The notes beneath the pieces were generated by a model, which had not been told where the DNA came from, did not search any database, and saw only the letters and a program-made list of their open reading frames with translations. 64,000 bases of DNA from Nannocystis pusilla (lineage in GTDB: Bacteria; Myxococcota_A; Polyangia; Nannocystales; Nannocystaceae): the NCBI RefSeq assembly GCF_026626665.1, contig NZ_JAPNKE010000002.1, positions 1,101,204 through 1,165,203 on the forward strand, in the 5' to 3' direction. Below, piece after piece: positions 34,443 to 43,637 of the stretch. A program made the position numbers and the translations under genes. The first letter of the stretch is position 1, and every line of letters starts with the position of its first letter.

Positions 34443-34516
34443 TGCGATCGGCCGATCGCACGTGAGTGTCGGCCCCACAGGGCGGCGCTCGGGACTCGGG
34501 TCCCGGCGCCGCCCTC
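34443..34516 (+). terminator. Perfect palindrome followed by a strong terminator-like hairpin
   Basis: TGCGATCGGCCGATCGCA at 34443-34460 is a perfect 18-base palindrome. At 34479-34515, AGGGCGGCGC pairs with GCGCCGCCCT, with an inner CGGGAC/GTCCCG stem, followed by CTTGTT. The second hairpin fits intrinsic termination of the Cys-rich gene. Confidence 0.6.
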
Positions 34517-34658
34517 TTGTTCGTGCGAGGAGAGGCGTTCCGGCGGCCTCGCCGTCCCGTCGTCGCGGCGACGCCGACGACGGTCCCCGGGCCGGCCCGC
34601 GCCCTCGTCGCCGCTCGCCGACATTCGGCTTCGGCTGTGCGCGCCGCGAGAAAGCGCT

Positions 34659-35225
34659 ATGAATTGTCCCGTGACCCGCGCCCCCGTCGCGAGCCTCGCC
34701 CTCGTCGGTCTGCTGGGACAGACCGGCTGTTGGATGTCGGTGCCGGTGCTGGAGGCCTCGGCCAGCCCGGGCATGATACCCGCCGTGATCGCGCCGGAGT
34801 CCGACGCCGCGGTGGCCGCGGCCGACGTCGACGAGGTGATCGACGATGTCGACGGCGGCGACCCGTCGGCGCTGCCGGAGCCGTCGCGCCAGCTCGAGGT
34901 CGAGGCCGAGCTGGTCGAGGCCCGGAGCGCCGCGCACTGCGGCAAGAACAAGGTCGTGGTGGTGATGCGCTACGCGGTGAAGCGGGTGCTCGCCGGCAGC
35001 TACGACGAGCGCGACCTGTTCGTCGCCCACACGTGCCCGGAGATGGGCCTGCCCGCGTGCCGCGACGGCAAGGGCGCCCGCGTCCGCGCGTTCCGGGTCG
35101 GCGACGTGCACCGGCTGCAGCTGGTCCAGGGGACAGGCGGCGGCACGGTCGTCGACAAGTTCGACGACGGGGCCTTCGGCGAGCTGCCGCGCTACGGCGC
35201 CCGCTGCGGCGCCGCCGGGACCTGA
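34659..35225 (+). CDS. Hypothetical lipoprotein
   Basis: A 188-residue protein with a lipoprotein signal (VASLALVGLLGQTGC), a short acidic region (about 45-75) and a globular part. The latter has HCGKNKVVVVMRYAVKRVLAG, YDERDLFVAHTCPEMGLPAC and RVGDVHRLQLVQGTGGGTVV, with four Cys that could form two disulfides. The fold is probably a small beta-barrel or OB-like domain, but I cannot name a family. The start ATG overlaps a TATGAAT sequence, and no leader promoter is clear. A cluster of hairpin units follows. Confidence 0.65.
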   Translation: MNCPVTRAPVASLALVGLLGQTGCWMSVPVLEASASPGMIPAVIAPESDAAVAAADVDEVIDDVDGGDPSALPEPSRQLEVEAELVEARSAAHCGKNKVVVVMRYAVKRVLAGSYDERDLFVAHTCPEMGLPACRDGKGARVRAFRVGDVHRLQLVQGTGGGTVVDKFDDGAFGELPRYGARCGAAGT

Positions 35226-35279
35226 CGGCGCGGCGCGCCCAGCAGCGGGGGATCAGGCGCGGGGCGCGGCGCGGGCCGA

Positions 35280-35385
35280 GGGGGCATGGCCCATCGAGCA
35301 TGCTCCATCGGGCATGCTCCGTGAGACATGCCCCCATGGACATGCGCCGAAGGACAGGCATCAAGGGACATGGCCGTGGGCCATC
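35280..35385. repeat. Hairpin-unit cluster between convergent genes, overlapping a stop codon
   Basis: About six overlapping units (TGCTC-CATC-GGGCA, TGCTC-CGTG-AGACA, TGCCC-CCAT-GGACA, TGCGC-CGAA-GGACA and related). The right end runs over the stop codon (35361-35363) of the asparaginase-like gene, so the units encode its last residues (AHGHVP). Confidence 0.65.
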
Positions 35386-36467
35386 GGCTGGGTGGCGGCG
35401 ACGCCCCAGCCGTCGCGGTCGACGGCGATGAGGCCGACGTCCCAGCGCGGGTCGAACGCAGCCGCGGCCTGGGCCACGGCCTCGCGCGCGGGGGTGCCGG
35501 CGGCCAGCGCCTGGTAGACGCTGCGGGCCAGCACCTGGCGGATGATCTCCTCGCCCTGACCGGTGCAGGCGACCGCGCCCGCGGGGCCGGCGAACAGGCC
35601 GGCGCCGTAGATCGGCACGTCGCCGACGCGGCCGTAGAGGGTGACCGAGGTGCCGCCGGTCGAGAGGGTGGCGGCGAAGCGGTGGTCGGCGGTGCGGGCG
35701 ACCGCGCCGACGGTGTCGCCGCCGTGACGCCAGGCGACCATGTCGGGCGGCATCTCGCCGGGGTAGTTCCAGTAGATCCGCCAGTCCGGCTCCTGCGTGC
35801 CGGGCGTCTCGATGACCTCGCGCAGGCGCTTCATGCGGGCCGCGTACTTGGCCTCGGCCTGGGGCGAGCGCGGGACCTCGTCGGGCAGGCCGAGCTTGTG
35901 GGCGAAGCGAGTCGCGCCCTCGCCGACCAGCAGCACGTGCGGCGAGTCGAGCACGAGGCGGGCAGCGCGGATCGGGTTGCGGACCCGCTCGATCGCCGCC
36001 ACCGCGGCGAAGCGGCCGTCGTCGGTCATGAGCGAGGCGTCGAGCTGGATCGTGCTACCGTCGAGGCGGATGTTGGCGCCGGTGCCGGCGTTGTAGCGCG
36101 GGTCGTCCTCGAGCACGACCGCGGCGGCGATCGCCGCGTCGAGGGCGCTGCCGCCGGACGCCAGGACTTCGGCGCCGGCCGCGGCCGCCCGCTCGGCCCC
36201 GTCGGCGTCGCTCAGCGGCGAGCCGACGCCGGCGTGGGTGACCACGAGCGGGCCGCTCGGGACGTCGGCGCCGGCCCGGAGCGGCAGCTCGCGGACTGGG
36301 CTGTCCTTGGGGACAGGGCTGGTGTCCGGAGGGACATGGGAGGTGTCCTTCGGGGCAGGTGGAACTTGGCTGTCCGCGGGGACAGGCGAGGTGTCCTTCG
36401 GGGCAGGCTGCCGGCCGCAGGCGAGCGCGGCGGCGAGGACGACGAGCGGGCGGAGCTGCACGCGCAC
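35361..36467 (-). CDS. Lipoprotein of the isoaspartyl peptidase / L-asparaginase 2 (Ntn-hydrolase) family
   Basis: A 368-residue protein with a GTG start and a lipoprotein signal (LVVLAAALAC). Residues 20-60 form a Pro/Lys/Asp linker made of repeats (PAPKDTS, PVPADS, HVPPDTS), encoded directly by an array of hairpin units. The catalytic part has ERAAAAGAEVLASGGSALDA, VVLEDDPRYNAGTGA, and the autocleavage site HGGDTVGAVA, where Thr becomes the N-terminal nucleophile, then STGGTS for substrate binding. It should hydrolyse asparagine or isoaspartyl dipeptides in the envelope. It is single on this strand. Confidence 0.85.
   Translation of the reverse strand: MRVQLRPLVVLAAALACGRQPAPKDTSPVPADSQVPPAPKDTSHVPPDTSPVPKDSPVRELPLRAGADVPSGPLVVTHAGVGSPLSDADGAERAAAAGAEVLASGGSALDAAIAAAVVLEDDPRYNAGTGANIRLDGSTIQLDASLMTDDGRFAAVAAIERVRNPIRAARLVLDSPHVLLVGEGATRFAHKLGLPDEVPRSPQAEAKYAARMKRLREVIETPGTQEPDWRIYWNYPGEMPPDMVAWRHGGDTVGAVARTADHRFAATLSTGGTSVTLYGRVGDVPIYGAGLFAGPAGAVACTGQGEEIIRQVLARSVYQALAAGTPAREAVAQAAAAFDPRWDVGLIAVDRDGWGVAATQPMAHGHVP
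36300..36408. repeat. In-frame array of five hairpin units inside a coding region
   Basis: Units at 36300-36318 (TGTCC-TTGG-GGACA), 36322-36338 (TGTCC-GGAG-GGACA), 36342-36360 (TGTCC-TTCG-GGGCA), 36369-36387 (TGTCC-GCGG-GGACA) and 36390-36408 (TGTCC-TTCG-GGGCA). They are separated by 2-9 bases and keep the reading frame of the asparaginase lipoprotein linker open. Confidence 0.85.
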
Positions 36468-36486
36468 AGCATGCCGCAGGCGGGCG

Positions 36487-37919
36487 TCATTTGCCGCGGG
36501 GGCAGGCGCCGACGCAGCGGCGGGCGGCTGGATCGCAGGTGCCGAGGAAGCACGGGCCGGCGTCGCCGGGGCCGCCGCCAGGCCCGGGACGGCAGGGCTC
36601 GCCGTACCCGAGGTCGGGCTGACAGGTGTGCGCGGCGGGATCGCAATGGTGATAGGGGCCGCAGTCGTTGCGCTCGCGGCAAGCCGCGCCGGTGTCGCCG
36701 CGGGGAAGGCAGCGGCCGTCGTCGGCGCAGCGCATGCCGAGCGGGCAGCGAGTCTCGGCGGCCGCGGGATCGCAGGTGGCTCCGACGTCGGCGACGGGTC
36801 GGCACACGCCCGCAGCGGCGAGGGTGGGCTCGCCTGCGCTGCTCGTGGGGGCCGCTAGGCGGAGGCCGTCGCAGCGCAGGCCGTCGGCGCAGGCGTCCTG
36901 CCAGGTGCAGGCGGCCCCGGCGGGCAGGCGGGCGCGACAGGTCGGCGCGGCGGCGCTGAAGTCACAGAAGTGATCGGGGGCGCAGTCGTGGCCGAGCGAG
37001 ACGCGGCGACACGGTCGACCAGCGCCGCGCTTCGCCTCGCACACGCCGAGCTGCTCGCGGCGGGAGGCGTGCGGCTCGCGGCTGGGCGCGACGTAGCCCT
37101 GGCATGCGAGGCCGGGTCGACACGCCTGCCAGTGGTTGCTGCACGCGGCGCCGACGTCCCCGCGCGGGCGGCAGACGTCGCGGTCGCAGTGGAGTTCGGG
37201 GCCGCACAGCGTGCGGTCGTCGCAGGGACCGCCCGCGGCGAGGGTGTGGGCGCGGCACTCCCCGGGGCAGCCGAGCTGGCCGCTGCAGTGACCGTCGATG
37301 CACTCCTCCCAGCGCTCGCACTTGCCGCCCGACGGCACCGCGGGCACGAGGCCGGCCGGGACGGCGCCGGCGAGGCAGCCGTCCGGCATGACGTCGTGAT
37401 CGACGGCGCAGGCGGCCTCGGCGAGGAGGCGCAGGCATTCGGCGGCGAGGGCAGGAGCGAAGCGATAGCGGCGAGCCTGCAGGCCGCGCTCGACGCCGAG
37501 GAGGACCCGCTTGCGCGGCTCCTCGCGCAGGCATCGCTCGCGCTCGGAGGCTCCGATCTCGCCGCAGCGCACGGCGCGATCGCAGCGCAGCGGCGTGGCG
37601 AGGGCGAAGTATTCGGCAGGGTCGCGCGGGAGCGGCGAGGGCGTATCGCGTGAGGAGGGAGCGGCGGGGTCGGCGGGAGGTGCCGACAATGACGTCCCGG
37701 TGGACGCGGGGGGGACGATGCCGAGGTCGCCGACGACGCGGGCGAGTCGGGCGGTGATGACCATGCGGCGACCGGGTCGCTCGCGCTTGCGAGAGGAGAG
37801 GGCGCCGGAAGGGTCGCGGATGGAGCTGCGGCCGAGCGAGCGGGGGTGGCCGCGCGCTCGTCGGCGCCGCGGGAGGTGCAGGCGATCCCGCAGGCCAGCG
37901 CGAGCAGGGCTGCACGCAT
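36487..37919 (-). CDS. Cys-rich exported lipoprotein, with a frame slip
   Basis: Begins with a short lipoprotein-like signal (MRAALLALACGIAC), then a Pro/Ala/Ser linker. The frame slips in the run of seven C near 37709-37715, after which ASTGTSLSAPPADPA leads to a helical segment (CGEIGASERERCLREE, AAECLRLLAEAACAVD). Then come some ten small Cys-rich units such as GKCERWEECIDGHCSG, GPCDDRTLCGPELHCDRDVC, GAACSNHWQACRPGLACQG and GMRCADDGRCLPRGDTGAAC. These resemble Dickkopf/EB-type disulfide modules common in myxobacterial surface proteins. A ligand-binding or structural role is likely. It is 19 bases upstream of the asparaginase lipoprotein and may be cotranscribed with it. Confidence 0.7.
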
Positions 37920-37952
37920 GGGTCGACCCTACCACGGCCGCGGGCTGCTGTG

Positions 37953-37983
37953 GATGTCTCTTTGGACATGTCCTCGGAGACAG
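37953..37983. repeat. Two overlapping hairpin units
   Basis: TGTCT-CTTT-GGACA and TGTCC-TCGG-AGACA share the central GGACATGTCC, so either of two alternative hairpins could form. They lie in the spacer between divergent lipoprotein genes. Confidence 0.6.
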
Positions 37984-38026
37984 ACGGCCTGCCGCGGCCG
38001 CGGCCGCACGCCGGCTCCGAACGGCC

Positions 38027-38056
38027 TTGACGCTGGCGCGCGGGGGGCGATAGCGT
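38027..38056 (+). promoter_or_regulatory. Sigma70-like promoter with a near-leaderless start
   Basis: TTGACG (38027-38032), then GATAGCGT (38049-38056), with 16 bases to GATAGC or 18 to TAGCGT. The ATG follows 6 bases later at 38063. Confidence 0.5.
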
Positions 38057-38062
38057 GCCGTC

Positions 38063-39159
38063 ATGCGATCTACCTCGCCCGTGTGGCTCGTCGCGCTCGC
38101 GCTGGCCTGCAACGACGAGTCCGGCGCGGAAGCGACCGGCGCGGCGGGGACGTACCCGACGACGCTGCCCGACCTGACGCTGCCCGGCGACCCGGGCGAG
38201 ACGACCACCGGCACGGGCGACGCGTCGAAGGGGTCGACGACGGGCGCGGAGGCGACGTCGGAGGGCGTGGTGACGACGGGCGGCGGCGGCCCGAAGTTCG
38301 ACCTCGGCGAGGACACCGGGCCGGGCACGACGACCGGGCCCGACGACGCGCTGTGCCCGTGCGCGCCGAAGCTCGACCTCATCTACGTGCTGTCCGACGA
38401 CCGCGAGCTGTGGACCTACGATCCGCTCGGCAACAGCTTCGCGCTGGTCGGTCCGCTCGGCTGTCCGACCACCGACGGGACGTTCTCGATGGGCGTCGGC
38501 CGCGACGGGTTCGCGTGGATCCAGACGACCCTCCCGCAGGGTCCCAGCAATTACGTCGGCGACCTGTTCCGCCTCGACGTGACCAACCCGCAGAACTGCG
38601 TCGACCCCAACTACGTCCCCGGGGCCAACGGGTGGGTCCACTTCGGCATGGCGTTCGTGTCGGCGAGCGCCGACGACCCGTGCGACGCGCTGTACGGCCA
38701 GCACTGGAACGGCGAGGCGGGGCTGTGGTCGGAGGGGCCCGGGGCGGGCAAGCTCGGGGTGTTCGACCCGGTGGCGATGCAGATGACGACGATCGGGCCG
38801 ACGAACTACAACGGCGCCGAATTGACGGGCACCGGCGACGGCCGGCTCTACGCGTTCGGCGGGGTGCCGAACGCGAAGCTGATCCAGTTCGACAAGCAGA
38901 CGGCGCAGGCGATCGAGACGCTGCCGTTCAACAATTGCCGCTGACGAACGCGTTCGCGTTCGCGTTCTGGGGCGGCGATTTCTACTTCTTCACCCTCGGC
39001 GACCCGAACGGGCAGGCCGACTACAGCAAGGTGACGAAGCTCGACTACGACGACAGCGACAACAGCGGCAAGGCGCTGACGACGGTCCACGCGAACGCGC
39101 CGATCCGCGTGGTCGGGGCCGGGGTGTCGACCTGCGCGCCGCTCGAGCCGCCGGGGTGA
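38063..39159 (+). CDS. Hypothetical lipoprotein, propeller-like, with a frame slip
   Basis: About 365 residues. A lipoprotein signal (VWLVALALAC) and Thr/Gly linker (to about residue 90) precede CPCAPKLDLIYVLSDDRELW, TYDPLGNSFALVGPLGCP, FAWIQTTLPQGPSN, LFRLDVTNP and GAGKLGVFDPVAMQMTTIG. The short blade-like repeats with WTYDP, FRLDV, GVFDP and IQFDKQT suggest a Kelch/SMP-30-like beta-propeller reading out sequence-diverse blades. The frame slips near 38935; restoring one base joins TLPFNN to LPLTNAFAFAFWGGDFYFF. Ligand unknown. Confidence 0.65.
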
Positions 39160-39181
39160 GGCGGGTCGGCGGCATTACAGT

Positions 39182-39213
39182 GACATGTCTGAAAGGGCAT
39201 GTCCTATGAGATG
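39182..39213. repeat. Two hairpin units between convergent genes
   Basis: TGTCT-GAAA-GGGCA (GNRA loop) and a partial TGTCC-TATG-AGATG, 22 bases after the lipoprotein stop and 15 before the antiporter stop on the other strand. Confidence 0.6.
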
Positions 39214-39228
39214 GGGTGAGCGGCGGCG

Positions 39229-40932
39229 CTACGCCGCGCCGGCGTCGGGCTGCGCAGGGGTCGCGGCGGCCGCGGCGGTGCGGTCGTGGTAGGCCAGCGA
39301 GTGGGCGGCCATCTCGGCCATGCGCAGGGCCATGATGCGTTCGGCCATCACCGCGCCGTCGGCCCCGTGGCGCAGGAGGTGCTCGACCTCGGCCTCGGAG
39401 TGGCCGCGGGCGATGATGGTCATGTCGGGCTTGGCCTCGCGCAGGCGGGCCACGATCTCGCCGGCCTCGAGGGCCTGCGGGATGGCGAGCAGGGCCAGGC
39501 GAGCCTGGGCGAACCCGGTCTCGGAGAGGACGCGAGGGTTGGCCGCGTTGCCGCAGATCGCCGGGATCCCGCGCGCCTGGGCCTGGTCGACGAGCTCCGG
39601 ATCGGTGTCGACCACGAGCAGCGGCGTGCCGCGCTCGCGCAAGATCTGGGCGATCGCGCTGCCGACCCGGCCGAAGCCGATGAGCAGCACGAACGGGCCC
39701 TCGGGCGCCGGCGGGCCGGAGGCGACCACGGCCCGCTGGGCGGCCTCGGCCTGCTCGCGGCGGCGCTGCCAGCGGTCGAGGGCGGCGAACAGCAGCGGGT
39801 TGCACAGGATCGAGAGGATGGCGCCGGCGAGGATCAGGTCGCGGGCCATGGTCGGCATGAGGTCGAGCTCGACGCCGAGGCCGGCGAGGATGAACGAGAA
39901 CTCGCCGATCTGCGCCAGGCTGACCGAGATCGTCAGGGCGGTGGCCAGGGGGTGACGAAACGCGAGCACCAGCACGAGGGCGGCGATCGACTTGCCGATG
40001 ATGATGATCGCGCAGGTGGCGAGCACGAGCAGCGGCTCGTCGACGAGGATCGCCGGGTCGAACAGCATGCCGACGGACACGAAGAACAGCACCGCGAAGG
40101 CGTCGCGCAGCGGCAGCGAGTCGCTCGCGGCCTTGTGGCTGAACTCGGACTCGGTCAGCAGCATGCCGGCGAAGAAGGCGCCGAGCGCCAGCGAGACGTT
40201 GAACAGGATCGCCGCGCCGAGGGCGACGCCGAGGGCGATCGCCAGCACGCACAGGGTGAACAGCTCGCGCGAGCCGGTGCCGGCGATCTGCTCGAGCAGC
40301 CACGGGATCGCCCGCCGCCCGACGACGAGCATGAGGGCCAGGAAGCCGGCGACCTTGACGAGGGTGAGGCCCAGCGAGAGCCATAGATCGCCGCCGCCGC
40401 CGCCGGCGATCGCGGGCACGAGCACGAGCGCCAGCACCATCGCCAGGTCCTCGACGATGAGCCAGCCGATGGCGATCTTGCCGCGCGGGCTGTCGAGCAG
40501 GCGCCGCTCCTCGAGCGCGCGCAGCAGCACGACGGTGCTGGCGACCGACAGCGCCAGGCCGAACATCAGGCCGGCGCTGGCCGGCCAGTCGAGCAACCAC
40601 CCCATGCCCGCGCCGAAGCCGGTGGCGAGCGCGATCTGGGCGACGGCGCCGGGGATCGCGATCGACTTGACGTCGAGCAGGTCGCGCAACGAAAAGTGCA
40701 AGCCGACGCCGAACATCAGCAAGATGACGCCGATCTCCGACAGCTCGTTGGCCAGCGCCGAGTCGGCGACGATGCCCGGCGTGTGCGGGCCGACGACGAC
40801 GCCCGCGGCGAGGTAGCCGACGAGCGGCGACATCCGGAGGCGCGTCGCCAATGCGCCGAGCGCGAACGCGAAGACCAGGCCGGCGGCGATCGTGTCGAGC
40901 AGGGGGGTGTGATGGAGCATCGCTGCGTGCAT
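39229..40932 (-). CDS. CPA2-family K+/H+ antiporter, KefB/YbaL type, with an RCK-N (TrkA-N) domain
   Basis: A 567-residue protein. About twelve membrane helices (residues 10-395) carry CPA2 landmarks: LVGYLAAGVVVGPHTPG, ELSEIGVILLMFGVGLHFSL, IVEDLAMVLALVL and SLAQIGEFSFILAGLG. A cytosolic TrkA-N/RCK domain follows (about 420-540) with the dinucleotide-binding LLIGFGRVGSAIAQIL and VVDTDPEL. It should export K+ (or Na+) in exchange for protons, gated by NAD(H) or a nucleotide. There is no KefF-like partner next to it. A second CPA2 protein with a different tail (TrkA-C) is at 53569. An internal ATG at 40920 could be the start. Confidence 0.85.
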   Translation of the reverse strand: MHAAMLHHTPLLDTIAAGLVFAFALGALATRLRMSPLVGYLAAGVVVGPHTPGIVADSALANELSEIGVILLMFGVGLHFSLRDLLDVKSIAIPGAVAQIALATGFGAGMGWLLDWPASAGLMFGLALSVASTVVLLRALEERRLLDSPRGKIAIGWLIVEDLAMVLALVLVPAIAGGGGGDLWLSLGLTLVKVAGFLALMLVVGRRAIPWLLEQIAGTGSRELFTLCVLAIALGVALGAAILFNVSLALGAFFAGMLLTESEFSHKAASDSLPLRDAFAVLFFVSVGMLFDPAILVDEPLLVLATCAIIIIGKSIAALVLVLAFRHPLATALTISVSLAQIGEFSFILAGLGVELDLMPTMARDLILAGAILSILCNPLLFAALDRWQRRREQAEAAQRAVVASGPPAPEGPFVLLIGFGRVGSAIAQILRERGTPLLVVDTDPELVDQAQARGIPAICGNAANPRVLSETGFAQARLALLAIPQALEAGEIVARLREAKPDMTIIARGHSEAEVEHLLRHGADGAVMAERIMALRMAEMAAHSLAYHDRTAAAAATPAQPDAGAA

Positions 40933-41438
40933 GCTAATCGCGGCGGTCTGCGCTGGCGGCGAGGGGATACGACGAAAGCCCGGTCATGCCCGCCGCGAAT
41001 CCGTATTCGTGGCCGACGACCGGCGTGTCGCGCGGCGCGAATCGTCGGTCGGGCGAGCGAGCCCGGCCGCGTGCGCCCGTCGCGGGCGGCGCGGCTGCGG
41101 GCGGGCGAGCGAGCAGATGTCCTTGCGGACATGTCATGCCGCGGGCGAGGCGGAGGCGCAGCGCGGCGTGCGAGCGGTGGGCCGTCGCGGGCGCCCGGGC
41201 GGCCGGGCTCGTCGGCGCGCCGGGCGCAATTGACGAGATGTCCTTGCGGACATGTCATGTCGCGGACGGATCGCGCGAGGATCGACGGGGCCGGCGCGGA
41301 CGGGCGGTCGCGGCAACTTTCGCCGACGTCATGCGCGTCGCGGCCGAGCTCGCTGCGGCGGCGAGGGCCGGGCGTGGCGCGCTCCGGGGGCCGAGGCGCG
41401 GGTCGGTGGTATGGTGCGAGGCGTCCCTGGAGGTCGTC
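40933..41438. other. Divergent spacer with two identical hairpin units
   Basis: No gene supported. Two copies of GATGTCC-TTGC-GGACATGTCATG lie at 41116-41138 and 41237-41259, 121 bases apart and identical over 23 bases, while the sequence between them differs. TATGGT at 41410-41415 is the likely -10 of the SMR gene. Confidence 0.55.
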
Positions 41439-41771
41439 GTGGCGTACCTGTTCCTGTCGGCGGCGATCGTCTTCGAGGTGGTCGCCACGTCGTTCCTGCG
41501 CTTCACCGCGGGCGAGCGGGCCACCTGGTGGTCGTACCCGATCGTGGTCTGCGGCTACGTCCTGGCGTTCGTCGCGCTCGCGCTCGCGCTCGGCCGCGGG
41601 ATCCCGCTGGGGATCGCCTACGCGGTGTGGGCGGGCGTCGGCGTGGTGCTGGTGGCGCTGGTCAGCCGGTTCGCGTTCGCCGAGACGCTGACCGGCGCGC
41701 AGCTGGTCGGCATCGGCCTGGTCGTCGCGGGGGTGGTCTTGCTCGAGCTCGGCGGCGAGCACCCGAGCTGA
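41439..41771 (+). CDS. Small multidrug resistance (SMR) family transporter
   Basis: A 110-residue, four-helix protein starting at GTG, with GGAGG 5 bases upstream. Family features: an N-terminal helix with the essential Glu (SAAIVFEVVATSFLRFTAG), helix 2 (YPIVVCGYVLAFVALALALG), helix 3 (PLGIAYAVWAGVGVVLVAL) and helix 4 (GAQLVGIGLVVAGVVLLELG). It should act as a dimer that exchanges cationic compounds or guanidinium for protons. EmrE-like drug export is one option and guanidinium export (Gdx) the other; GIAYAVWAG fits both. A -10 element (TATGGT) lies at 41410. Confidence 0.85.
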   Translation: MAYLFLSAAIVFEVVATSFLRFTAGERATWWSYPIVVCGYVLAFVALALALGRGIPLGIAYAVWAGVGVVLVALVSRFAFAETLTGAQLVGIGLVVAGVVLLELGGEHPS

Positions 41772-41783
41772 GGCGATTGTTCA

Positions 41784-41819
41784 TATGTCCTCGAGGACAT
41801 GTCTGTTGGGGCATGTCAT
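41784..41819. repeat. Two hairpin units overlapping the histidine kinase stop
   Basis: TGTCC-TCGA-GGACA (a perfect palindrome ACATGTCC-like core) and TGTCT-GTTG-GGGCA. The second unit ends over the stop codon of the kinase gene (41816-41818). The cluster fills the gap between convergent genes. Confidence 0.65.
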
Positions 41820-43349
41820 GATTCGTCGGCCGGCGCGTCCTCGCCGCCTGCGCCGTGGGCGAGCGGCAGGGTGAAGGTGAACACCGCGCCGGCGTGGTCG
41901 CTGGCGACGGACATGCGGCCGTCGTGGGCGTCGACGATGCTGCGGGCGATCGAGAGGCCGAGGCCGAGGCCCTTCTTGCCGCCGCGCACGGTCGACCAGA
42001 ACGGCTCGAAGATGTGCGGGAGGTCGGCCTCCTCGATCCCGGGGCCCTGGTCGCGGACGGAGAAGCGGACCTGGCCGCCCTCGAGGTCGCCCTCGACGAC
42101 GACCTCCTGGCCGGAGGCGCTGAACTTGATCGCGTTGTCGAGGAGGTTGCCGAACACCTGGGCGATCCGGGTGCGGTCGCAGAACAGCGGGGCCTGATCC
42201 ATGCGCAGGCGGGCGACCAGGCGCACGCCCTTCTTGTCGGCGAGCGGCTTCTGCAGGGCGAGCGCGTCCTCGAGGATCTCGCGCGCGTCGGCGACCTCGC
42301 GCTCGAGCACGGTGGGGCGACCGGCCTGGGCGCCGGCGAGGTCGAGCAGGTTCTCGGTGAGGCGCTCGATGCGGGCGGCGCTGCGCTGGATGACCGCGAC
42401 GTTCTCCTCGGCGTCGCGCAGCTTCTTGACCAGGACGGTGGCGCCGAGAGTGATGGCGCTGAGCGGGTTGCGGAGGTCGTGCGAGACGACGGTGAGCACG
42501 TCCTCGCGGGCCTGGCTGGCGCGCAGGGCCTCGGCGTGCTCGCGGGCGTTGTCGAGGGCGAGGGCGAGGCGGTCGGCGACGCGGCGCACGAGGTCGAGGT
42601 CGTCGTCGTCGAGCCGGCGCGCGGCGAGCAGGCGGACGACCCCGAGCGCGCGGCCGCGGGCGATCAGCGGGGCGAGGACGCCGGCGCGCAGGCCGAGGGC
42701 GCGCTGCGGAGGATCGAGGGGGCCGAGGTCGGCGACGAGGCGAGCGCGGCTGTCCTGAAGGACATCCCAGGCGAGGTCCTGGAGGGGGAAGCGATCGTGC
42801 AGCGGCCGCTCGGGCGCGAGCGCGGTCGGGTCGGCGTGGGCCAGGCCGAGCAGGCGCAGCTCGTCCTCGTCGGCGAGCAGCGAGACGAGGCGGACGTCGC
42901 CGAGGCGCGGGACCAGCAGCTCGGCGCCGAGCTGGGCGACGCGGGCCAGCTCGAGCGACTCGAGGAGGACGCGGCCGGCGTCGTCGAGCAGCTCGGCGGC
43001 GACGAGGCGGCGCTGCTCGGCGGTGACCTCGGCGAACACCGCGACGGCGGCGAGGACGGCCCCGTCGGCGTCGCGCACCGGCACCGCGCGCGCGGACGCG
43101 AGCGACGAGGCCGCCGTCGCCGACGCGCTGGACCTCCTCGTCGACGACGACGCCGGCGAGGCAGCGCGCGAGGATGTGACGCCGGGGGTCGTCGGAGGCG
43201 TGGGCGAGGAGGCCGGCGGCGGTGCCGGTGGCGACGACGACGTCCGCGTGCGGCGGAACGGCGACGACGGCGTCGAGGGCGCCGAGGCCGGCGAGCGCGT
43301 CGGCGATCCGGCACGCGACATCGGGGAGGAGAGCGGCAGGCTCGCGCAT
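41816..43349 (-). CDS. Sensor histidine kinase with PAS-like and GAF domains, with a frame slip
   Basis: About 511 residues with no membrane segments. The N-terminal part (MREPAALLPDVACRIADAL, residues 1-100) is PAS-like. The frame slips near 43082-43105, then VRDADGAVLAAVAVFAEVT continues. A GAF domain (about 125-285) contains SRARLVADLGPLDPP and RGRALGVVRLLAA. The kinase core has the H-box VVSHDLRNPLSAI (phospho-His), the N-box QVFGNLLDNAIKFS, G1 RDQGPGIEEADL, the F-box HIFEPFWS and G2 GLGLGLSIAR. It should phosphorylate an unlinked response regulator; none is adjacent. A hairpin unit at 42750-42765 lies in the GAF coding part. Confidence 0.85.
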
Positions 43350-43637
43350 TCCGGATGCAACGTAGCACCCGCGGCGGTCGCACTCGCCGCCGGTGTGGAA
43401 CGGCGCACGCGGGGGCTTCGCCGGCGATCCTCGCGGACGCTGCGGAGGGGGCGCCGCTGCGGACGTTGTCGCGAGGCTGCGCGCGGGCGATCGTCCGCGC
43501 GCACGCGTCGACGGCCGCGCTTGCGAGGTCGACTTCGACGCACGCGAGTGCGGGCGTGGTCTGGCGGGCGCGGCGACGGTGCGTCGACTGGCGCGACGGC
43601 CGGGCGGGATCGAAGGTCGGCGGCTCAGCCCGGCCGA

